NCBI GenBank assembly: GCA_021647145.1 | Contig: JAKIVF010000139.1 | Span: forward strand, 1 to 8,359 | Origin: Methylococcaceae bacterium | GTDB lineage: Bacteria; Pseudomonadota; Gammaproteobacteria; Methylococcales; Methylomonadaceae | Reading direction: 5' to 3' | DNA length: 8,359 nt | Shown: positions 1 through 6,142 of the stretch, piece by piece | Position numbering within the stretch: the first letter of the stretch is position 1 | Layout of the letters: each line of letters starts with the position of its first letter | The notes under the pieces: generated by a model | What the model saw: the letters and a program-made list of their open reading frames with translations, nothing else | Told to the model about the DNA's origin: nothing | Database searches by the model: none | Made by a program: the position numbers and the translations under genes

Positions 1-96
1 CCTTTCTCAGCTTATGAATCCTATCTTTCCCTGAAGAAAGAACTATTTAATGTACTTTCTAATATTGGAATAACTTACAATGTTGAGTTTTCTTGA
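1..96 (+). CDS. 3' end of an unidentified protein (partial)
   Basis: An open frame enters at the first base of the window and runs 31 codons to a TGA at 94-96. The visible tail ends in ITYNVEFS and contains a lysine/leucine-rich stretch (SLKKELFNVL) that would form an amphipathic helix. I do not recognise the family. A C-terminal stretch of an MscS-type channel or another alpha/beta domain is conceivable but cannot be supported from so few residues. An open run of this length in AT-rich DNA can occur by chance at several per cent. The coherent amino-acid composition, and a 119-bp gap with promoter-like sequence before the next gene on the same strand, favour a real gene end. No terminator hairpin is evident after the stop. 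Confidence 0.5.
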   Translation, partial: PFSAYESYLSLKKELFNVLSNIGITYNVEFS

Positions 97-169
97 AAGG
101 TTAAATTAATTTTACGTGGGTACTTACATAAACTGCAATATAATAGTCATAAACTTTTACCAGCATTAA

Positions 170-198
170 ACTTAGCTAGTCTTAACTTTACATATAAT
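170..198 (+). promoter_or_regulatory. Candidate sigma-70 promoter of the Crp/Fnr gene
   Basis: A perfect -10 hexamer TATAAT lies at 193-198, ending 17 bp before the start codon at 216. No good -35 box is visible at 16-18 bp spacing (ACTTAG at 170-175 is poor). Transcription from here would leave a leader of only about 10 nt, barely including the ribosome-binding site. A second perfect TATAAT at 139-144 could serve instead with a longer leader, but it also lacks a good -35. A weak or activator-dependent promoter is possible. No Crp-type palindrome (TGTGA-N6-TCACA) was found here. Confidence 0.35.
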
Positions 199-215
199 AA
201 TGAAGGGAATAACCC

Positions 216-881
216 ATGCAACAAGAAGCCTTTTTAGTCCTAAAAGATATCCCTTTTCTAGCAGATTTGCCTGAGGAAATGATCTATGATTTAGCTTCTC
301 ATGCTAAAAAAAGCTCATTTCCAAAGCATGCTTTTATTATTACAGAAGGCGATGAAACTACTTCTTTATATCTTATGCTATCAGGAAAAGTGCGGGTTTT
401 TACTAGTGATGCTCAGGGTAAGGAAGTCACATTGTTAATACAAACAGCTGTCTCTTATTTTGGTGAATTAGCTTTACTTAGCGATGAACCAAGGTCTACT
501 TCTGTAATTACCCTTGAACCAACTAACTGTGCAGTTATTTCACAAGCTGATTTTAAAAGTTGGCTTTCGGGTAAACCCGATGTAGCTTTTAATTTGATTA
601 AAGATTTATCTTCTACTGTCCGAAGGTTAACTGATAAGGTTAAACAATTAGCCTTATTAAATGTTTATGAAAGAACAATACAGGCACTTCAGGAAATGGC
701 AGTTAAAGAAGGAGATACTTTGGTTATCAACAATCGACCTACGCAGCAAGAACTAGCTAATTTGGTTGGTTCATCTAGAGAAATGGTTAATAAGATCATG
801 AAGGAATTAACCAAGGGTGGTTATATTAAAACTGAGGATAGAAGCCTTAGAATTGAACGGAAACTACCGGCGGCCTGGTGA
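216..881 (+). CDS. Crp/Fnr-family transcriptional regulator
   Basis: This is a 221-residue cytosolic DNA-binding regulator, close to the usual length of Crp. The N-terminal half is a cyclic-nucleotide-binding beta-roll. Its phosphate-binding cassette is clear: FGELALL at 82-88 followed by PRSTS at 92-96, keeping the Glu, Arg and Ser equivalent to E. coli Crp E72, R82 and S83. The dimer helix (about 130-160) has Leu138-Thr139 where Crp has T127-S128, so the bound ligand may not be cAMP. The C-terminal winged helix carries PTQQELANLVGSS and REMVNKIM (175-195). Arg188 and Glu189 match the Crp DNA-contact residues, and Lys193 replaces Arg185. The cysteine cluster of Fnr is absent, so it is not an oxygen sensor of that type. 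The start is supported by GAAGGG at 202-207, 8 nt before ATG. It converges on the export cluster; whether it regulates it is unknown. Confidence 0.93.
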   Translation: MQQEAFLVLKDIPFLADLPEEMIYDLASHAKKSSFPKHAFIITEGDETTSLYLMLSGKVRVFTSDAQGKEVTLLIQTAVSYFGELALLSDEPRSTSVITLEPTNCAVISQADFKSWLSGKPDVAFNLIKDLSSTVRRLTDKVKQLALLNVYERTIQALQEMAVKEGDTLVINNRPTQQELANLVGSSREMVNKIMKELTKGGYIKTEDRSLRIERKLPAAW

Positions 882-913
882 ATTTGGTAGTTTAGGCTAA
901 CGGCTTGATCGTT

Positions 914-944
914 AACCCAATATTTTTATCTGTCATATTGGGTT
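914..944. terminator. Hairpin between convergent genes, possible bidirectional terminator
   Basis: A perfect 10-bp inverted repeat, AACCCAATAT at 914-923 and ATATTGGGTT at 935-944, encloses an 11-nt loop. It sits in the 95-bp gap between the converging Crp/Fnr gene and the periplasmic-adaptor gene, where a shared terminator would be expected. Neither strand shows a proper run of T after the stem, so it is not a textbook intrinsic terminator. It may instead stabilise transcript ends. A separate 10-bp palindrome, GACTGCAGTC, lies just beyond it at 955-964. Confidence 0.45.
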
Positions 945-976
945 TGGTAAAGGAGACTGCAGTCCATCCTACACAG

Positions 977-1837
977 TTATGGGGAATAAAAACTATTATT
1001 TTGAGAGGTCACAACAGGAGGTTGAAAGCTAAAACTAGCTAAACAATTTACACCACCTACTAATTGCTCGCCTGGGTTTGGTAGTGCCATGCGGACTGTA
1101 AAGCTTCCACTTGCTGGATCTATCAGTTGATCAACTATAGTTACTTTTGCTTTAAAGGTTTTGTTAGATGGTCGTTCTGGACGAATTTCTACTTCCATCC
1201 CTTTTTCAATTAAGCCAAAATATTCTGTCGGTGCAATGAGTTCTACGCGGAGTGGGTCAATTTGAGCTAACTTCATAATCGTTCGATCCATTACTGATTC
1301 ACCTACCATTGCGAACTGCTCAATAACAATACCATCAATTGGGCTTTTTATAGTTTTTAATTCTAGCCTCGCTTGTGCTAGTTCTAGATTTAAATTAGCT
1401 ATTTTTCTTTTTTCATTTGCCTTTTGTAATTCAACTCTGGCTAAAGCAACTTCTGTCTCCGCTTTATCCTTTTCTATCTGGGAGACAGAATTTTTTTTGT
1501 GTAAACCAGCCACCCTTCTTTCATTTCTTTTAGCAAATTTTAGTTGTATTTGTCTGTTTTTTATTTCACTAAGGGAGGCTGCTTCAAGTTTTGCAAGTTT
1601 AACTTTGGCAATTTCTATTGATGCTTCCATTTGTGCCAAGGCTTGTCCTTTTTTTATCCGGGCACCTTTGTCAACGATTAAACTTTCTAGAACGCCATCA
1701 ACAGGACTGCTAAGTTCTACATACATTTCTGGTTTTACCATACAATCCAGTTCTGCACGTTCTGATGCTTGCAGATAAAAGGGGAGGGCAGTAATTATTA
1801 AAAATAGTATTTTTTTCATTAGTTCAGTGTTGTTCAT
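977..1837 (-). CDS. Exported periplasmic adaptor protein (HlyD/MFP, RND-adaptor type)
   Basis: This 286-residue soluble periplasmic adaptor is of the class that bridges an inner-membrane machine to an outer-membrane channel. A signal peptide is visible at the N-terminus: Met7-Lys-Lys, a hydrophobic stretch LFLIITALPFYL, then QA before SER as a likely signal-peptidase I site near residue 24. There is no lipobox. The first lipoyl half-motif is about 38-72 (SSPVDGVLESLIVDKG), a coiled-coil hairpin spans about 73-162, and the second half-motif is 163-182 (IKSPIDGIVIEQ). A beta-barrel and membrane-proximal region follow to about 270. Cys32 and Cys265 flank the folded part and could form a disulphide (inference). 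The ATG at 1837 has only GGA directly before it; an AAGGTGAG lies about 23 nt upstream. Met7 at 1819 is an alternative start but has no Shine-Dalgarno. It is last in the cluster, after a 110-bp gap. No RND pump gene is adjacent. Confidence 0.88.
   Translation of the reverse strand: MNNTELMKKILFLIITALPFYLQASERAELDCMVKPEMYVELSSPVDGVLESLIVDKGARIKKGQALAQMEASIEIAKVKLAKLEAASLSEIKNRQIQLKFAKRNERRVAGLHKKNSVSQIEKDKAETEVALARVELQKANEKRKIANLNLELAQARLELKTIKSPIDGIVIEQFAMVGESVMDRTIMKLAQIDPLRVELIAPTEYFGLIEKGMEVEIRPERPSNKTFKAKVTIVDQLIDPASGSFTVRMALPNPGEQLVGGVNCLASFSFQPPVVTSQNNSFYSP
1781..1788 (+). promoter_or_regulatory. KOPS octamer (FtsK loading/orienting sequence)
   Basis: GGGGAGGG is an exact match to the E. 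coli FtsK-orienting consensus GGGNAGGG. It reads 5' to 3' toward the dif site at 8025, the polarity expected for chromosomal DNA to the left of dif. It lies within the signal-peptide codons of the periplasmic-adaptor gene on the opposite strand. Function depends on this organism's FtsK using the E. coli consensus. Confidence 0.45.
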
Positions 1838-1864
1838 TCCAAAAATATTCTTATAGTTAACTCA

Positions 1865-1886
1865 CCTTCTTTTCTTGAAAAGAGGG
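1865..1886 (-). promoter_or_regulatory. Inverted repeat in the leader of the periplasmic-adaptor gene
   Basis: The arms TCTTTTC (1868-1874) and GAAAAGA (1877-1883) are perfect complements. They extend to 10 bp (1865-1874 with 1877-1886) if one G-T pair is allowed. On the minus-strand transcript the hairpin's 3' arm includes part of AAGAAGGTGAG, the only purine-rich Shine-Dalgarno-like sequence before the adaptor start. No T-run follows, so it is not a terminator. It could be an operator, a translational control hairpin or an RNA-processing site that makes expression of this last gene differ from the genes before it. No convincing promoter was found in the 110-bp gap. Confidence 0.3.
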
Positions 1887-1947
1887 GTAAACATCTAAAA
1901 CAATTGAAATATTTATATAACCAAGAGTGTAAAAGCTATTTATTCAG

Positions 1948-3975
1948 TTATTCAAATTTTCCTGAAAAAGCCAAAATTCTTTGTAAATGACGATCTTGTT
2001 TTAGCAATAACTTTCTAATTCGACGCTGTTCCTTTTCATTTTTTTGTTGAGGGAGGCGTAAAATTATATTCCCTATAAATTTAGGTATCGGTTTATTACC
2101 TGGACATAAACAAATCATCATTTTAAGCATAGCAGAGGAGAAGAAATTTGCTAGTGCAGGGTCTTGTAGTGATAATATTGCCTCCGTACTACCAGGGTCA
2201 CCTTGTCTTGCACACCGACCATATAATTGTCGGTCAATACGGCGAGATTCATTCCGGCTTAAAGCGATAACATGTAGACCGCCCAATTTTGTAACGCTTG
2301 AGGAAGAAGTATTTTTACTTCTACTTCTTCCTCTTCCTCCAAGGATAATATCAGTTCCCCTGCCTGCCATATTGGTTGCTACCGTAATGGCTTTTAATTG
2401 TCCTGCTTGTGCAATAATTTCAGCTTCGTGCTGGTTTTGATTTGCATTTAAAACACGATGCGAAAACCCTGCTGTTGTTAACCATTGACTGACCTGTTCT
2501 GATTCTTCGACGGAAGAGGTTCCAATTAAAATAGGACGCTGTTTTTGGTGTATTGTTTTTATTCTATTAAGAAACATTTGTTTTTTAACCATTTCATTTC
2601 GATAAATATTTTCCCTTTGCAGAAGCCGTTTACTTTTTTTGTTTGTGGCCACTTTAACTACATGTAATCCATAAACGTGTTGTAACTCGCTTGAAACTTC
2701 ATTTAGCGTACCAGAAGTCCCACCCAGACGAAGGTATCGAGAAAAAAAACGTTGGTAACTAATTCTTGCTAAAGGTTCTCTTGGCTCACTAAGTAGGCAG
2801 CCTTCTTTAGCTTCTATCATTTGATGCAATCCCTGTTCCCAGCTTCGGTCAGACATGACACGTCCTGTATATTCATCTACAATTTGAATTTTTTCTTCAT
2901 TAATCACATAATGTTTATTTCTTTTGTAAAAATATTCAGCCGATAGAGCTTGCTTGACTAACACTTCACGTTTTCGTGTGTTTTTCCAAAGCTTAGGTAA
3001 ATTTTCTGTTAATTTGTCTAACGAAGCTTCTCCTTCAGAGGTCAGCTCAATTTGTCTGGTTCTATTATTAGCGGTAAAGTCTTTATGGATAAATAGTGCA
3101 GATGCTAAGAATAGTGCATCATTAAAAGTTTCGGGTAAATCTTCATTCTTTATGGTTTTAGTAATAACCAGAGGTGTTTTTGCCTCATCAATCAGTATAC
3201 TATCAGCTTCATCTACTAGAGCAAAACATAAGCCGCGTAACAATAAAGGTTCTTTTTTTTCTTGTTGTCTTTGAATCTCTTTAAACTGAGAACATAAATT
3301 CCCTGTGTTATCACCCATTGTTATTCTATCTCGTAGATAATCGAAGGTAATTTGTTTATTCGTGGTATGAACAATATCGTTCTGATAAGTCGTTTGTCTT
3401 AGTTCTGTTTCCATTCCTTCAGTAACTGATCCACTCGTTAAGCCAAGTCTTTGATAAAGTGGCCTCATGATTTCTGAGTCTCGAGCAGCAAGGTAATCAT
3501 TTGCGGTAATAACATGCACAGGAATACCGGCTAAAGCAGCGGTACAAGAGGGTAGGGTAGTCGCCAATGTTTTTCCTTCACCTGTTTCCATTTCGGCAAG
3601 CATACCGTTCATCATTATCCAGCCCCCAAAAATCTGAACATCGAAATGACGTAAACCTATGGTTCTGTGAGCTACTTCTCGAATAATGGCAAATGTTTTA
3701 ATAATTAATGTATCTTTTAATCCTTGTAGATGAAGTTTATTTTGAATATTTTGAATAACTTGTGTTAGCTCATGTTCAGAGCAATTTTTTAGAGCTAGTT
3801 GATATTTGTTAACTCTTTTAACAATATAATTCTGTCTTTGGGTTTTAGGGTCAAATTTGTGCTGGATCTTATCAAATTGGGAGGCAAAGTTCTGCTCCAG
3901 ATCTGTTAAACTAGACTCTGCCTTTTGTGGATAGTTTCCCAACCTGATGCCAGGTTTTAATAATAAACTAGACAT
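1948..3975 (-). CDS. SecA-like ATPase lacking the C-terminal translocase domains
   Basis: This 675-residue protein carries the motor of the preprotein-translocase ATPase SecA. Visible motifs are Walker A METGEGKT (129-136), Walker B VDEAD (254-258), IDEAKTPL (262-269) leading into the preprotein cross-linking domain, MIEAKEG (386-392), GGTSGT (418-423), GTSSVEESE (485-493), ATNMAGRGTDI (533-543) and the arginine-finger region ESRRIDRQLYGRCARQGD (576-593). All look intact, so ATP hydrolysis is expected. E. coli SecA has about 900 residues. Here the chain stops some 65 residues after nucleotide-binding domain 2, roughly at E. coli residue 665, so the helical wing, most of the scaffold with the two-helix finger, and the zinc tail are missing. 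The end looks clean rather than frameshifted. The ATG overlaps the preceding gene's stop by 8 bp and has AAGG 7 nt upstream, implying translational coupling. It is best read as a specialised paralogue, not the housekeeping secA. Confidence 0.92.
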   Translation of the reverse strand: MSSLLLKPGIRLGNYPQKAESSLTDLEQNFASQFDKIQHKFDPKTQRQNYIVKRVNKYQLALKNCSEHELTQVIQNIQNKLHLQGLKDTLIIKTFAIIREVAHRTIGLRHFDVQIFGGWIMMNGMLAEMETGEGKTLATTLPSCTAALAGIPVHVITANDYLAARDSEIMRPLYQRLGLTSGSVTEGMETELRQTTYQNDIVHTTNKQITFDYLRDRITMGDNTGNLCSQFKEIQRQQEKKEPLLLRGLCFALVDEADSILIDEAKTPLVITKTIKNEDLPETFNDALFLASALFIHKDFTANNRTRQIELTSEGEASLDKLTENLPKLWKNTRKREVLVKQALSAEYFYKRNKHYVINEEKIQIVDEYTGRVMSDRSWEQGLHQMIEAKEGCLLSEPREPLARISYQRFFSRYLRLGGTSGTLNEVSSELQHVYGLHVVKVATNKKSKRLLQRENIYRNEMVKKQMFLNRIKTIHQKQRPILIGTSSVEESEQVSQWLTTAGFSHRVLNANQNQHEAEIIAQAGQLKAITVATNMAGRGTDIILGGRGRSRSKNTSSSSVTKLGGLHVIALSRNESRRIDRQLYGRCARQGDPGSTEAILSLQDPALANFFSSAMLKMMICLCPGNKPIPKFIGNIILRLPQQKNEKEQRRIRKLLLKQDRHLQRILAFSGKFE
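2300..2333. repeat. 12-bp inverted repeat inside the SecA-like gene
   Basis: GAGGAAGAAGTA (2300-2311) and TACTTCTTCCTC (2322-2333) are perfect reverse complements with a 10-nt spacer. An overlapping shorter hairpin (GAAGTA, TTTT, TACTTC at 2306-2321) is an alternative fold. The repeat encodes the arginine/serine-rich linker RGRSRSKNTSSSS (about residues 548-560) between two conserved NBD2 blocks, a place where SecA proteins vary in length. AGA/AGT codons facing ACT/TCT codons could create it by composition alone, so a function in the mRNA is unproven. Confidence 0.55.
3550..3557 (+). promoter_or_regulatory. KOPS octamer (FtsK loading/orienting sequence)
   Basis: GGGTAGGG also matches GGGNAGGG exactly and has the same orientation, toward dif. 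It lies inside the SecA-like gene, just after the Walker A region in coding terms. I found no copy in the opposite orientation (CCCTNCCC) anywhere in the window; the nearest misses, at about 2357 and 5641, each differ by one base. Confidence 0.45.
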
Positions 3976-6121
3976 TGATGTGCCTTAAAAATACTTGACT
4001 TATCCTGCGATACCACTGGGTTGCTAATGCTTCGCTTCCATGATCAATACGCACAAAAGCTCTTGTGCCTAAAGGGACTGCATCTTGTTGTGGATTAAAT
4101 TCTAAATCAAAAATAAATAATTTTTCCTGAGTTGCCAGCATATCTTCACTATTTAGAGTGCTTGCAATTTTTCCACCCCCTCTTGTTGATAAAGCAGCAC
4201 TAGGAAGTCGGTTTGTAGCTTCCGGGGTTTGGTTAACAATGTAAGCAGCATATTCTTTGCCGGCATTAGAGGCGAGCCTTAATTTAATGCCCACAATCTT
4301 TTCTCGTAATTGACCAATATTATCCTGACGTATAACCATACGTATTTTAGGAGGCTCATCGTCTAAAATATAACCTAATAATTCTCCATGGCGAACGTAA
4401 CGGCCTAAAGTATCATCAATATTTGGAAATAAAATTTTTCCATTTTTTTTTGCTATTACAGACATAGTGTTGATCTTATTACGTGCATAGTTTAATTCTG
4501 ATTTAGCGACACGCAATGCTTCTCTAGCTTTTTCTATCTCAACAATATTATGCTCCTGGCGTTTTGCTCTATATTGTATTTCTAATTCCTGTACATTTGC
4601 CTGCGCAATTTTAACTCTAGACTCTAAAAATGGATCATTCAAATAAATAATAGGGGTTCCTGAAGTAACTAGTTGGTTATTAGAGATTTGAGGGGGGCCA
4701 GCGAAACCATCATTTTCTGCTTTTAAAAGAGCCTCTTCTGGAAGCCAGACCACACCTTCAGCCATCGTGTAAGAGGGAAGAGGGACAAACCCAATTGTAG
4801 AAACAAATAAAACAAGTAAACAACTACTTATAATAATCCCTCGGCTACGTTGATTTACAAGACTTGGACTACTGATAAGGAAACTAACTGCTTTATATAA
4901 GGGGTGTATAATTTGCACACTAATTAACCAGATTGCTAATAGGACGCCTAGAAAAAAGAAGGTATCAGTAACATAAATACAAATAAACCATAAAATAAAT
5001 AGCCGATAGAGTAGGGAGGATAGGCTATACATAATGAACCAAGGTGTTTCACCTGGCGCATAGCTGGGCGAGTTTACATGTTTTAAACCAAAAAGATAGC
5101 GTTGAAAAAAATAATGCCAATATTTATAAGACCGTTGATACAAGTTAGGTATGCTTAGTGCATCAGAAAGCATATAGTAACCGTCAAATTTTAATAGAGG
5201 GTTACCATTAAAAAAAATTGAAGATATTCCACCAATAATAAAAATATTAAAACCAATATTTTGAATAATACCAGGCTCTACAGCCAGAAAAAGCAATAGC
5301 CCTAATGCAGCTAAAAAGGATTCAACTATAATACCTGCTGCACTGACTAAAATGCGCTTATATTTACTTCTAAAATGTGTTGTTGTAGAAACATCAACAT
5401 AGGGTACAGGCATAAACATTAAAAAATTGATGCCCATTTCATGGACTTCTCCACCTTCTAACTTGGCACTAAAAGCGTGGCCTAATTCATGTAAAAACTT
5501 AATAGGTGGATATAATAAAAACAAAAAAAGCAAGTTATAGGGTGAAAGAGTATTGACGGTAAAATGTTGGTTAATTTGAGACCAATTCAATGCAGCTTGC
5601 ATGACTGTAAAGCTTATCAACACTGACCAGATAATAGCCACCCTACCAGTAAACAACCATTTGACTTTATTAAAATATTTATTGAGAAAGCTATCCGGAT
5701 CCCACAAAGGAATTTTTTGAGCCAATGGGTTGGAAAACCGTTGTAGAAGTTTAGATCGTTTATATTGAACCTGCTTCTCAAACATTTCTTCCGTATTACT
5801 AAGTTTTTCATTAGACTGAATTAAATCAGCTGAATGTAATTGAGCTAACAGTTGAAGTATTTCTTCTTGCCCGGGGGCATAGTCATTTATTTGTTCACTA
5901 AGTTGAGAATAAATTTCTTCTACACTACGTTTCCCATCCAGAAGCCCTATAAACTGATAAGCAGTTGGATTAAAACGATGACTTCGACCATTTATTTTAT
6001 TTTCTAACAAATACCATATTAATCCACGATAACTATGCCGATGGATAATAATATGACTATGTAAAGCTGGCTGGAGTTTGGCAACTTTATACCAAAGAGG
6101 ACTAAATAAATTGTTGTTCAT
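3968..6121 (-). CDS. PqqD-like / site-2 protease (M50) / HlyD adaptor fusion membrane protein
   Basis: This 717-residue inner-membrane protein has three parts. About 45-103 resembles a PqqD-type winged-helix domain (FNPTAYQFIGLLDGKRSVEEI), a fold that binds peptide leaders in RiPP systems. About 160-446 is a multi-pass M50 intramembrane metalloprotease with some seven hydrophobic segments. The zinc motif HELGH is at 211-215 and the third-ligand motif NGNPLLKFDG is at 305-314, with Asp313 the expected ligand, so activity looks possible. About 455-695 is a periplasmic HlyD-like arm with a coiled coil at about 496-550 and beta-rich segments afterwards. AGAAGGA 7 nt before the ATG supports the start. 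It begins 21 bp after the GAF-adaptor gene and overlaps the SecA-like gene by 8 bp, so these three are almost certainly one operon. Whether it cleaves a substrate or only acts as a membrane scaffold cannot be told from sequence. Confidence 0.9.
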   Translation of the reverse strand: MNNNLFSPLWYKVAKLQPALHSHIIIHRHSYRGLIWYLLENKINGRSHRFNPTAYQFIGLLDGKRSVEEIYSQLSEQINDYAPGQEEILQLLAQLHSADLIQSNEKLSNTEEMFEKQVQYKRSKLLQRFSNPLAQKIPLWDPDSFLNKYFNKVKWLFTGRVAIIWSVLISFTVMQAALNWSQINQHFTVNTLSPYNLLFLFLLYPPIKFLHELGHAFSAKLEGGEVHEMGINFLMFMPVPYVDVSTTTHFRSKYKRILVSAAGIIVESFLAALGLLLFLAVEPGIIQNIGFNIFIIGGISSIFFNGNPLLKFDGYYMLSDALSIPNLYQRSYKYWHYFFQRYLFGLKHVNSPSYAPGETPWFIMYSLSSLLYRLFILWFICIYVTDTFFFLGVLLAIWLISVQIIHPLYKAVSFLISSPSLVNQRSRGIIISSCLLVLFVSTIGFVPLPSYTMAEGVVWLPEEALLKAENDGFAGPPQISNNQLVTSGTPIIYLNDPFLESRVKIAQANVQELEIQYRAKRQEHNIVEIEKAREALRVAKSELNYARNKINTMSVIAKKNGKILFPNIDDTLGRYVRHGELLGYILDDEPPKIRMVIRQDNIGQLREKIVGIKLRLASNAGKEYAAYIVNQTPEATNRLPSAALSTRGGGKIASTLNSEDMLATQEKLFIFDLEFNPQQDAVPLGTRAFVRIDHGSEALATQWYRRISQVFLRHINV

Positions 6122-6142
6122 AAAAGTATCCTTCTAAGGGAA

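Noticed and set aside
1497..1778. 93-codon plus-strand open frame.
   Set aside because: It is antisense to the periplasmic-adaptor gene, whose domain pattern is clear; it is a shadow.
977..1837. The adaptor as part of an RND multidrug efflux operon.
   Set aside because: No RND permease or outer-membrane factor is adjacent, and it sits at the end of the SecA-like/M50 cluster.
2954..3274. 106-codon plus-strand open frame.
   Set aside because: It is antisense to the SecA-like gene within its conserved motifs; it is a shadow.
1948..3975. The SecA-like gene as the housekeeping secA or a frameshifted remnant.
   Set aside because: It lacks essential C-terminal domains, but every upstream motif is intact, it is coupled to the protease gene, and no continuing SecA frame is visible after the stop, so a specialised paralogue is more likely.
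5617..5811. 64-codon minus-strand open frame.
   Set aside because: It is another frame inside the M50/adaptor fusion gene, with no ribosome-binding site.
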